Both the position numbers and the translations under genes were made by a program. Shown in pieces: positions 42,676 to 51,447 of a DNA stretch of 64,000 nucleotides (within the stretch, counting starts at the first letter, position 1; the number at the start of each line of letters is the position of its first letter). Location of the stretch: assembly GCF_910593845.1 (NCBI RefSeq), contig NZ_CAJVAS010000001.1, positions 434,001 through 498,000 of the forward strand, in the 5' to 3' direction. This stretch comes from Paenibacillus solanacearum (GTDB taxonomy: Bacteria > Bacillota > Bacilli > Paenibacillales > NBRC-103111). The notes beneath the pieces were generated by a model. That model made no database searches and was not told the DNA's origin. It was given only the letters and a program-made list of their open reading frames with translations.

Positions 42676-45510
42676 GTGCTTGATTACAGCAAAGAAGTGA
42701 TACGGCCGGTTATTTCGTTAGACGGGGAATGGCGGTTCGCCTTGGATGCGCAGGAGCAGGTGAAGGGGGAAGAATGGACCGGGGAGAAGGCTGATCGGGC
42801 GATCCGGGTACCGGGGTCTTGGGAGGAGCAAGGCTTCGGCGAGCCGTCGGAGCATAGCCCGATCGGGACTTGGAAGAAGCTTAACGAATACACGGGCGTT
42901 GCGTGGTATGCAAAAGAGATCGCGGTTCCCGAAACGATGCAAGGGCATCGGTTTCTGCTAAAGCTTGCCGGCGTGCGCTGGAAATCGCAGGTATGGATCG
43001 ACGGACAAGCGGTCGGAGAAGAGGATAGCCTGACAAGCGAGCATACGTTCGATATTACGCCGTTCGTTCGGCCAGGCCGTCTGCAGCAGCTCGTCGTCAA
43101 GCTGGACAACCGGATGCTGCTGCCGCTTGCGGAAAGCCACATTCATTCCTACCACACCGCTACGGCTTGGGGCGGGATTACCGGCGGAGCGCGCATCGAG
43201 GCACTGCCCCCTTCCCGAATCGAGCGAACGGCGGTCACGCCTGACGCCGCTTCGAAATCGGTCGATCTGGCCGTCTCTCTGTCGTTGGATGACGAAGAGG
43301 CGGCGGATTCCAAGTGGCTGGTGGAGGTTGCCATAACGACAGCGGAAGGCGCCGTTATCGCCGACGCTTCCGTACCTGCCGGCGGCAGCGGCTCCCGTCG
43401 CACGCTCGCTGTGAAGCTGGAGCTGGGAGAAGGGGCTCGGCTGTGGTCCGACCGCGATCCTGTGCTGTATCGCGCATCGGTGCGATTGAAGCGGGAAGGC
43501 ATCCTGCAGGACGAATACGCCTTCCGATTCGGCCTTCGATCCATCGAGGCCCAAGGGAAGCAAATTATGCTGAACGGAAACTCCATTTATTTGCGAGGCT
43601 ACGTGGATTGCTGCATCTTCCCTCAGACGGGATATCCGGTATGGGATTTGGAGCACTACCGCAAGCAGTTCCGGACCGCGAAGGAACACGGCTTCAACCA
43701 TGTCCGTCTACACGGCTGGACGGCGCCCGCGCCGTTCTGGCAGGCGGCGGACGAGGAAGGGATGCTCGTGCAGACGGAGCTGCCCCACTGGTCCAACTTC
43801 TACAATTTGCAAAGAGGCACGCTGCCGCAAGAAGTACACCGCTTCTTCGAGCGCGAGCTGACGCGAATTATCGCATCGCTGAACGCGCACCCGTCCTTCG
43901 TCATGCTATCGCTAGGCAATGAACTGATCAACTCGCAGGGGAATCAGGCGCTGAACGAGCTGATCCGAACGGCGCGAACGCTCGATCCTTCGAGAATGTA
44001 CACCGACAATGCAGGCTACGGCGAACTGCCGCCGCTGGACAGGGAAGGGGATTACTTCATCCCGACGCTGAACTGGCATACGCCTTATCATATCGATAAT
44101 GCCGCGACACCCAATTCCTGCGAGGATTACGAGAAAGTGACTTCGTTATCCGACAGTCCGGTCATTGCGCACGAGCATGGACAATTTACGATGTACGTCA
44201 GACCTTCCGAGGAAAGCAAGTATACCGGCGTTCTGCGTCCGCACTGGCTGGAGACGACCCGGGAAACGCTGGAAGCGAAGCGGCTGACGGACCGCGTCGA
44301 CGAGTTCATCGATGCGACCGGGACGCTGCTGGTCCGGGCGCTGAAGGAAGCGATGGAACGGGCGCGGCGCACACCGGGGCTGGCAGGCATCCAGCTGCTG
44401 GACATCCGCGATTTCCCGGGGCAAGGCCATGCGACCACCGGTATTCTGGACGTATTCTGGGACAGCAAGGGCATCATTGAACCTGATGCATTCCGGCAAT
44501 TCAACGATGAGACCGTGCTGCTCATGAGATCGCAAGGAAGAACGTTTGCCGCAGGCGAAGCGCATGCGGTCGAGCTCGAATGCTCGCATTTCGGAACCGA
44601 GCCGCTCTGCGGAGCGACGGTCACCTGGGAGCTGACGGCGGAGGGCCGAACCGTTCGCAGCGGTTCGCTGGAGAACGTGAACGTAACCAGCGGCAAGCTG
44701 CAAAGTCTGGGACGCATTCAGCTGGAAGCGGGGGCGGAAGAGACGCGCGCGCAAGCGCTCGAGCTGCGGGTCACGCTGGCGTGCGGGGAAGCTCGCATTC
44801 ATAACCAATGGGAGTTCTGGGTATTTCCAAGGACCACGAAGCTGCCGCAGTCCAGCCGCATCTGGTCGAGCATCGCAACCTTGCGTCCCACCTTGCCCGG
44901 CGCGGATTTCCGGCAGGAGTTCGGCGTCAACTGGCTGAGCCACAAGGAAGAGAAGGGGACCGACCTCGCGATTACCGACGTGTTGTCCCGCTTCGTTCTG
45001 CAATATGTGCTAGACGGCGGCAGCGCCTGGCTGATGGCCAGAGCGGACAATATGCATGATTACGTGAACTCGAAGTTTTTACCCATATTCTGGAATTATA
45101 TGTGGTTCCCGCTGCAATCGGGCACGACCATGGGGATGGTCATCCACGACCACCCGCTGATGTCGCAGTTTCCGCATGACGGCAAATCCAACTGGCAGTG
45201 GTATCACCTGGTGGACAAAACGCCTGCGATTTGTCTTGATTCGGTGCCGCAGATTCAACCGGTCGTCGAAGTCATCGACAATTTCAACCGCGGCAAGAAG
45301 CTGGCGTATGCCTTCGAAGTCAAGATCGGCAAAGGCAAGCTGTTCGTGTCCAGCTTGCGGCTCAACGAGCGGTACGATATCAAGCGGCCCGAAACGGCGT
45401 ATTTGTTTCAGCACATCGTTCAATATTTGCGAAGCAGCCAGTTCGATCCGGCCGTTCGCGTCAGCGTAGGCGAGCTGCTCGGACTGTTTAAACTGAATAA
45501 CAGGCCTTGA
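42676..45510 (+). CDS. Glycoside hydrolase family 2 enzyme (beta-galactosidase/beta-glucuronidase type)
   Basis: 944 residues without a signal peptide. Order: sugar-binding jelly roll (residues ~10-180, GSWEEQGFG, GVAWYAKEIAVP), Ig-like domain (~185-290), TIM barrel (~295-610). The acid/base is Glu416 in LSLGNELIN, and the probable nucleophile is Glu500 in IAHEHGQF. A ~330-residue C-terminal beta-rich extension follows. It begins with GTG after AAGGAGGGG. It probably acts on oligosaccharides imported by the ABC systems. The exact linkage specificity cannot be judged. It is followed after ~40 bases by the DUF5107/TPR gene. Confidence 0.9.
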   Translation: MLDYSKEVIRPVISLDGEWRFALDAQEQVKGEEWTGEKADRAIRVPGSWEEQGFGEPSEHSPIGTWKKLNEYTGVAWYAKEIAVPETMQGHRFLLKLAGVRWKSQVWIDGQAVGEEDSLTSEHTFDITPFVRPGRLQQLVVKLDNRMLLPLAESHIHSYHTATAWGGITGGARIEALPPSRIERTAVTPDAASKSVDLAVSLSLDDEEAADSKWLVEVAITTAEGAVIADASVPAGGSGSRRTLAVKLELGEGARLWSDRDPVLYRASVRLKREGILQDEYAFRFGLRSIEAQGKQIMLNGNSIYLRGYVDCCIFPQTGYPVWDLEHYRKQFRTAKEHGFNHVRLHGWTAPAPFWQAADEEGMLVQTELPHWSNFYNLQRGTLPQEVHRFFERELTRIIASLNAHPSFVMLSLGNELINSQGNQALNELIRTARTLDPSRMYTDNAGYGELPPLDREGDYFIPTLNWHTPYHIDNAATPNSCEDYEKVTSLSDSPVIAHEHGQFTMYVRPSEESKYTGVLRPHWLETTRETLEAKRLTDRVDEFIDATGTLLVRALKEAMERARRTPGLAGIQLLDIRDFPGQGHATTGILDVFWDSKGIIEPDAFRQFNDETVLLMRSQGRTFAAGEAHAVELECSHFGTEPLCGATVTWELTAEGRTVRSGSLENVNVTSGKLQSLGRIQLEAGAEETRAQALELRVTLACGEARIHNQWEFWVFPRTTKLPQSSRIWSSIATLRPTLPGADFRQEFGVNWLSHKEEKGTDLAITDVLSRFVLQYVLDGGSAWLMARADNMHDYVNSKFLPIFWNYMWFPLQSGTTMGMVIHDHPLMSQFPHDGKSNWQWYHLVDKTPAICLDSVPQIQPVVEVIDNFNRGKKLAYAFEVKIGKGKLFVSSLRLNERYDIKRPETAYLFQHIVQYLRSSQFDPAVRVSVGELLGLFKLNNRP

Positions 45511-45550
45511 TTGAGAACAACAAAAGAGAGAGCAAGGAGTGTGGGAAGGC

Positions 45551-48500
45551 ATGTCAATAAGCACGGAACAGCGGGTTCGCGTCTGGGAAGAAGATAAGGT
45601 CATCCCTACGTACGAGACGGGGGAGCCCGACAAAAATCCGATGTTTTTGGAGAAACGCGTCTATCAGGGCAGCTCGGGCCGAGTATACCCTTATCCGGTC
45701 ATCGATAAGATTTGTGACGACAAGGTAGACAAAACGTATCGTCTGGTCATTCTGGAGAACGAATACGTGCGGATCGAATTGATGCCGGAATTGGGCGGGC
45801 GCGTCTACCGAGCGCTGGACAAAACGAACCAGTACGACTTCGTCTATTATAACCGCGTCATCAAACCGGCTCTCGTCGGGCTGGCGGGTCCGTGGATTTC
45901 CGGCGGTATTGAATTCAACTGGCCGCAGCATCACCGCCCGAATACGTTCGGTCCGGTGGAGTATAAGCTCGAGGCGAACGGCGATGGCAGCGCGACCGTC
46001 TGGATGAGCGAAATTGACCGCATGTACGGGACGAAGGTGACGGCGGGCTTTACGCTCTATCCGGGCAAGGCGTATCTGGAAATTCATGCGCAGCTGTACA
46101 ACCGTACGCCGCTGCCGCAAACGTTCCTGTGGTGGGCCAACCCGGCGGTTGCCGTCAACGATCATACGCAATCCGTGTTTCCGCCGGACGTGCACGCCGT
46201 CTTCGACCATGGCAAGCGCGATGTCTCCCGGTTCCCGATCGCGACAGGGACGTATTACAAGATGGACTACTCCGAAGGGGTGGACATTTCCCGCTACAAA
46301 AATATCCCGGTCCCGACCTCCTATATGGCTTACCGGTCGGATTACGACTTCGTCGGCGGGTACGATCATCAGTTGCAAGCAGGCTTGCTCCATGTAGCCA
46401 ATCATCACGTGTCGCCGGGCAAAAAGCAGTGGACGTGGGGCAACGGCGAATTCGGTCAAGCCTGGGACCGCAATCTGACCGACGAGGACGGGCCGTATAT
46501 TGAGCTGATGACCGGTGTCTTCACGGACAACCAGCCCGATTTCAGCTGGCTTCAGCCTTACGAGGAAAAGTCGTTCAAGCAGTACTTTATGCCGTACAAA
46601 AACATCGGCGTCGTGAAGAATGCGACGATCGACGCTGCGGTGAATCTGGAAGTCGACGAAGAGACCCGGCAAGCCGAGCTTTCCGTCTATGCGACGTCAA
46701 GCTTCGAGCAGGCGATCGTCGAGCTTCGTGGCCTAAACACCGTCTATGTCCGGGAAAGCGTCACGCTGTCGCCCCGCGAAACATACGTGACGACGGTCAA
46801 GCTTGCCGCCGCAGACGAGCCGCATCATCTGACGGTAACCGTAAAGGACCGGACCGGCCGCATCCTCGTGTCGTACCGTCCCAAGCCTGCGGCTATCGAA
46901 ACCATGCCCGAAGCGGCCAAGCCGCTGCCGGCTCCTGCGGAACTCGGCACCCATGAGCAGCTGTATTTGGCCGGCTTGCACCTGGAGCAGTATCGCCATG
47001 CAACCTTTGAACCGGAGGACTACTACCTGGAAGGCTTGAAGCGCGACCCGGGGGACAGCCGGATCAATCTGGCTTACGGCAAGCTGCTGCTCAGACGCGG
47101 ACAGTTCAAGGAAAGCGTGACGTATTTCCGCCGCAGCATCCAGACTTTGACATGGCGGAACCCGAATCCGTACGACAGCGAAGCCTACTACCAACTGGGC
47201 ATCGCCTTGAAGCTGCAGGGGCGCTTGGAGGAAGCATTCTCGGCGCTGTACAAATCGGTTTGGTCTGCTGCGATGCAGGACGTCGGTTATTTCTCGCTGG
47301 CTCAAATCGCAGCGGAGCAGGGTGACTGGGCCGAAGCGCTGGAGCTGGCCGAACGCTCGCTTATTCGCAATTCGCGCAACTATCAAGCGCGACAGCTGAA
47401 GACGGCTGTGCTGCGCAAAGCAGGCCGGTGGGATGAAGCGGAATCTTTCGCCTTGGATACACTGCGTTTGGACGCTGCGGATTTCGCTGCGCATCACGAG
47501 CTGTACTTGATCGGCCAAGCGAAAGGCGACGCCGACAAGGCGGAGGCTGCAAGGAGCCATGCGCTGAGACTGATGCGGGGGGATCTTCGCAACGTTCTGT
47601 CGCTTGCCGCAGACTACGCCGGCAGCGGATTGTATGAAGAAAGCTTGCACACGCTGGAGGAAGCGAAATCGGAGCTGAATGAGCAGGCGTACCCGATGCT
47701 GCATTACGCGCTGACTTACTGCTGCGCCAAGATGAATTTGCATGAAGACGTCTTGGTCCATCTGGACAACGCCTTCGCCGCTTCGCCGGATTATTGCTTC
47801 CCTAACTCCCTCATGGAGCTGCAATGGCTGGAGCTTGCATTGAAGATTCGACCTGAGGACGCGAGAGCGCATTACTACTTGGGCAATCTGCTGTACGACA
47901 AGAAGCGGCATGACGAAGCGATTGTCCACTGGGAGGAGGCAGCAAGGCTGGATCCTGCCTTTCCTACCGCTTTGCGTAATTTGGCGCTCGGTTATTACAA
48001 CAAAAAGTCCGATCCCGAAAAGGCGCTGGCTGCCCTGGAGAAAGCGTTCGACTGCAATCCGGCCGACGCGCGCATCGGCTACGAACGGGATCAGCTGTAC
48101 CGGAAGCTGGGCTACAGTCCCGGGAAGCGTCTGGAGCTGCTGGAAGCGCACATGGGGCTCGTGGAAGCAAGGGACGATTTGTTTATTGAATACGTGACGA
48201 TGCTGAACATGCTGGGCCGGCATGATGCGGCGCTCGCCAAGCTGCTGAAACGCAAGTTCCATCCGTGGGAAGGCGGCGAAGGGAAAGTGACCGGGCAGTA
48301 TGTGGTTGCCCGAGTGGAATGGGGCAAACGGCTGCTAGGGGAAAAGCGTTACAAGGAAGCCGCCGATATGCTGCTGGCAGCGCTAAGCTATCCCGACAAT
48401 CTGGGGGAAGGCAAGCTGGCCGGCGCACAGGAGAACCATGTGTATTACTATCTTGGCTGCGCCTTCGAGGGCATGGGAGACGCGGAGCAGGCGAGGCGTT

Positions 48501-48892
48501 CGTTCGAGAAAGGCTCCGTCGGGCTGGAGGAGCCGACGAGCGCGATGTACTACAACGACCAGCCGCCGGACATGATCTATTATCAAGGATTATGCTGGCT
48601 GAAGCGGAACAACAAGAAAGAAGCGGCACGGCGGTTCAATAAGCTGATCGATTACGGAGAACAGCATGTAACCGACCAAGTACAAATCGACTATTTCGCC
48701 GTATCGCTGCCGGATTTCCTCGTATTCGAGGATGACCTGACGCGCCGCAACGAAATCCACTGCCGCTATATGATGGGACTTGGCTATCTGGGCAAGCGTC
48801 TGACCGGTCCTGCGTTGGAACAACTGCAGGCTGTGCTCAAGCTGGATCCCAATCATCAAGGCGCCGCACTCCATTTGGAGCAAACGGAATAA
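45551..48892 (+). CDS. DUF5107 domain protein with C-terminal tetratricopeptide repeats
   Basis: About 1113 residues. Residues ~40-350 match the DUF5107 pattern (VRIELMPELGGRVYRALDKT, GGIEFNWPQHHRP, FLWWANPAVAVND). Then follows a linker, and from ~480 to the end many TPR units (e.g. AYYQLGIALKLQGRLEEAFSAL, ALRNLALGYYNKKSDPEKALAALEKAF). No signal peptide. In Bacteroidota and Bacillota these proteins sit beside glycosidases in sugar loci; the DUF5107 fold is aldose-epimerase-like in my recollection, but activity is unproven. ATG 45551 has AAGGAG 11 bases upstream. It is probably cotranscribed with the GH2 gene. Confidence 0.85.
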   Translation: MSISTEQRVRVWEEDKVIPTYETGEPDKNPMFLEKRVYQGSSGRVYPYPVIDKICDDKVDKTYRLVILENEYVRIELMPELGGRVYRALDKTNQYDFVYYNRVIKPALVGLAGPWISGGIEFNWPQHHRPNTFGPVEYKLEANGDGSATVWMSEIDRMYGTKVTAGFTLYPGKAYLEIHAQLYNRTPLPQTFLWWANPAVAVNDHTQSVFPPDVHAVFDHGKRDVSRFPIATGTYYKMDYSEGVDISRYKNIPVPTSYMAYRSDYDFVGGYDHQLQAGLLHVANHHVSPGKKQWTWGNGEFGQAWDRNLTDEDGPYIELMTGVFTDNQPDFSWLQPYEEKSFKQYFMPYKNIGVVKNATIDAAVNLEVDEETRQAELSVYATSSFEQAIVELRGLNTVYVRESVTLSPRETYVTTVKLAAADEPHHLTVTVKDRTGRILVSYRPKPAAIETMPEAAKPLPAPAELGTHEQLYLAGLHLEQYRHATFEPEDYYLEGLKRDPGDSRINLAYGKLLLRRGQFKESVTYFRRSIQTLTWRNPNPYDSEAYYQLGIALKLQGRLEEAFSALYKSVWSAAMQDVGYFSLAQIAAEQGDWAEALELAERSLIRNSRNYQARQLKTAVLRKAGRWDEAESFALDTLRLDAADFAAHHELYLIGQAKGDADKAEAARSHALRLMRGDLRNVLSLAADYAGSGLYEESLHTLEEAKSELNEQAYPMLHYALTYCCAKMNLHEDVLVHLDNAFAASPDYCFPNSLMELQWLELALKIRPEDARAHYYLGNLLYDKKRHDEAIVHWEEAARLDPAFPTALRNLALGYYNKKSDPEKALAALEKAFDCNPADARIGYERDQLYRKLGYSPGKRLELLEAHMGLVEARDDLFIEYVTMLNMLGRHDAALAKLLKRKFHPWEGGEGKVTGQYVVARVEWGKRLLGEKRYKEAADMLLAALSYPDNLGEGKLAGAQENHVYYYLGCAFEGMGDAEQARRSFEKGSVGLEEPTSAMYYNDQPPDMIYYQGLCWLKRNNKKEAARRFNKLIDYGEQHVTDQVQIDYFAVSLPDFLVFEDDLTRRNEIHCRYMMGLGYLGKRLTGPALEQLQAVLKLDPNHQGAALHLEQTE

Positions 48893-49065
48893 CACGGATA
48901 GTAGGGAGGGGCTGCTGCCTTTTCCACTCGGAAGGCCAGCCCGTACCTCATCAAGCGACCGGCAGGGCAGAGTCATTGTCCTGCCGTGCGCAGAGGTGAC
49001 GTAAGCAATCATGCTGTGAACCAGTATGCTTGTATATAAAAAGTTAAAAGTTAGGGGTTGTTACA

Positions 49066-50355
49066 TTGAAAAAGCATATGACAAGCGCCGCTGCGATCAT
49101 CATGCTGGGTTCGCTTCTTGCGGGCTGCACCCAGAAGGATCCGGCAGGGGCCGCGCAGGAAACGAAGCAGGAGAAATTCGAGCCCGTCACGCTGAAGATG
49201 TATCAGACGCAAGGGTATTGGACCGAGGAAGACTTCAAGGCGTTGATCCTCGATCCTGTTCAGAAAAAATACCCGCACATTAACATCGAGTTTCTCCCGA
49301 AGGTATCGGTTGAGAAAGCGATTGCGGCAGGCGAAGACATCGACCTCGTAGCCGTTTGGAACGGGCTGATGCCGCAGTATGACGACTTGGGCCTTTTCGA
49401 GGATATTACACCGCTGCTTCAGAAAACGAAGTTCGACTTGTCCCGCTTTGATCAAGGGGCGATCGACAGTGTCAAGCAGTCTACGAAGAAAGGTCTTCTC
49501 TACGGCTTGCCTAACTGGGTTCAGCTTTATGCGCTGTATTACAATAAGGACATTTTCGACCGGTTCGGGATTCCTTATCCGAAAGACGGGATGACGTGGG
49601 AGGAAACGATCGATCTTGCCAAGAAGGTCACGCGGCTGGATAGCGGCACGCAGTACATCGGTCTCGATCCCGATTATTTAACCCGAATGTTGACACCGCT
49701 TTCACTTGGCATTATCGACGGACGAAACGAAAAAACGGATGTCAATAGCGAGCCGTACAAAATGGTATTCGAGACGGCCAAGAAAATATACGAAATCGAG
49801 GGCAACACGCCGAAGGAAGGGATTATGTCGGGAAGCGTGACCGATCGATTCGTCAAAAACAAAAACGTCGCGATGCTGACCACCGTCAACCTGTTCGACA
49901 AGCTCATCGAGGATCCGAACCTGAATTGGGACGTGGCGCAATATCCAAGCTACAAGAGCAAGCCGAACTTATACGGCGCCTACGATATTACCATTACGAC
50001 GATCTCCAAAGTCAGCAAGCATAAAGAAGATGCGGCAAGAGTGCTGGAGGTCATGTTCTCCGACGAAGTGCAGCTGATGGGAGCAAGAGCCGGCAAGCTC
50101 TCGGTCATGAAGGACCCGAAATTCCAAAACGAGTTCTTGAAAGGGAACGATGCGTTCAAGGACAAAAAAATTGCGAGTGTTTTCAAAAGCAAGCCTGCCC
50201 CTCCAGCACCGCCGTATTCCAATTATTATGCGAAGTCGAGAAGCACGCTCGTAAGCAAGTTTAAGGAATATGCTCAGGGCAAAAAAGACGTCAATACGGC
50301 GCTGAGGGAAGCGGAGGAATGGATCACGCAGTACATCGGCAGCGGCATGCCGTGA
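49066..50355 (+). CDS. Extracellular solute-binding lipoprotein (family 1), orphan paralog 4
   Basis: 429 residues. Lipobox LAGC (IIMLGSLLAGCTQK). It shares YNKDIFDRFGIPYPKDGMTW and the terminal VNTALREAEEW with the orphan binding proteins at 4217, 8541 and 11069, although it lies nearly 40 kb away from them. The TTG start follows AGGGG by 8 bases. No permease is adjacent. It sits 173 bases after the GH2/DUF5107 genes, so it may bind the glycan they process. Confidence 0.85.
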   Translation: MKKHMTSAAAIIMLGSLLAGCTQKDPAGAAQETKQEKFEPVTLKMYQTQGYWTEEDFKALILDPVQKKYPHINIEFLPKVSVEKAIAAGEDIDLVAVWNGLMPQYDDLGLFEDITPLLQKTKFDLSRFDQGAIDSVKQSTKKGLLYGLPNWVQLYALYYNKDIFDRFGIPYPKDGMTWEETIDLAKKVTRLDSGTQYIGLDPDYLTRMLTPLSLGIIDGRNEKTDVNSEPYKMVFETAKKIYEIEGNTPKEGIMSGSVTDRFVKNKNVAMLTTVNLFDKLIEDPNLNWDVAQYPSYKSKPNLYGAYDITITTISKVSKHKEDAARVLEVMFSDEVQLMGARAGKLSVMKDPKFQNEFLKGNDAFKDKKIASVFKSKPAPPAPPYSNYYAKSRSTLVSKFKEYAQGKKDVNTALREAEEWITQYIGSGMP

Positions 50356-50372
50356 CCAAACGGTTAAGACGG

Positions 50373-50416
50373 GAGACGTACCCGGCGGTTTTATGGCTGC
50401 CGGGTATGTCTCTTTG
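50373..50416 (+). terminator. Terminator after the 49066 gene
   Basis: GAGACGTACCCGGC pairs with GCCGGGTATGTCTC (one mismatch), ending in TTTG. Confidence 0.6.
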
Positions 50417-50537
50417 TTGCGGCAACAGAGCTACCACAACGCTGCTCGGAAGAAACGATATATGGATATTTATGTAAAATATACTTGACGATACAGGCTC
50501 ACATCGTATAGGCTTGTCGAAAGATGAGGTGAACCCG

Positions 50538-51209
50538 ATGACGAATAAACGCTCAAGCCATCGCAAAGAAGATACAGCGCCGGTCAATAAATCCGCACTA
50601 TTGGTATCGATATTTATGGCAACGGCGCTGGTGGGATGCGGCGAAGCATCGCCCAAGCCCCAGCTAACGCAGGTCAACCCGACCTCGCAGTCAGCCGTGA
50701 AGGCCCAGCCATCCGATTCAAGTGAAACGGCCTTGGCGCCGGAAACCCCGCCGTACGGCGGAACGGAGAGGGATTACTGCCAGGACGCGAATAACGACGG
50801 AACCTGCGATGATTCAGGAGAAAGCTACGATAAGCAGTACGCATATACGGAGGAAGGACATACCTACTACGGCCGGAGCGCTTCGGTCTCTGCCGGGATC
50901 CTGGCAGCGGGAGCGCTTGCTGGCGCAGCATTGGGGGCCGCAGCCATGACGGCAGGCAAACCCGCGCCGCCGGTTGTGCCGAGCAGCCCGCCGGCCGTTT
51001 CCCAGCCCTACAAGGGGCCGGGAGCAGCGCCCCAGAACGAGAAGACGCCCGCCGGCGGTACTTCTGCGCCGACGACCTCCGCGCGGTCCGGCTCGTTCAA
51101 TACCGGCTCGACGGGAAGTCAGCCGCCTTCAAGCGGCATATCGAGCGGGACTTCCGCCTCGAAGGGTGGTATTGGCAGCTCGTCCAGTTCGTCCGGCTCG
51201 AGCAGTTGA
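50538..51209 (+). CDS. Putative lipoprotein with Asp-rich loop and Ser/Gly-rich tail
   Basis: About 223 residues. A lipobox-like VGC follows the hydrophobic ALLVSIFMATALVGC. A short acidic loop YCQDANNDGTCDDSGE resembles calcium-binding repeats and has two cysteines. A Gly/Ala-rich hydrophobic stretch (GILAAGALAGAALGAAAM) and a low-complexity tail of Ser, Gly, Thr and Pro follow. ATG 50538 has GAGGTGA 5 bases upstream. I do not recognise the family; a cell-wall-spanning surface lipoprotein is plausible. A terminator follows. Confidence 0.65.
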   Translation: MTNKRSSHRKEDTAPVNKSALLVSIFMATALVGCGEASPKPQLTQVNPTSQSAVKAQPSDSSETALAPETPPYGGTERDYCQDANNDGTCDDSGESYDKQYAYTEEGHTYYGRSASVSAGILAAGALAGAALGAAAMTAGKPAPPVVPSSPPAVSQPYKGPGAAPQNEKTPAGGTSAPTTSARSGSFNTGSTGSQPPSSGISSGTSASKGGIGSSSSSSGSSS

Positions 51210-51252
51210 CGAGAAGCAACAGATCATACGCTTTCGCTAAGTAAATGGAATG

Positions 51253-51288
51253 GGATCGCTGCCTGACGCGCAGCCGATCCTTTTTTTT
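51253..51288 (+). terminator. Terminator after the Ser/Gly-rich lipoprotein gene
   Basis: GGATCGCTGC pairs with GCAGCCGATCC (one bulge), followed by eight T. Confidence 0.75.
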
Positions 51289-51447
51289 ATTTGCAGCAAT
51301 GGCCGCAGCGTTGCAACTTGCCCGCGATGTGCCTCGTCTACATATTTGAAATATTTTACATAGACCGCCCGTTCTGAAAATAAAATATATTGCTGCGTTC
51401 CCAGCGCGGGGAGCATCAGACAGAAATCGTCGAAGGAGCAGGTTCCC

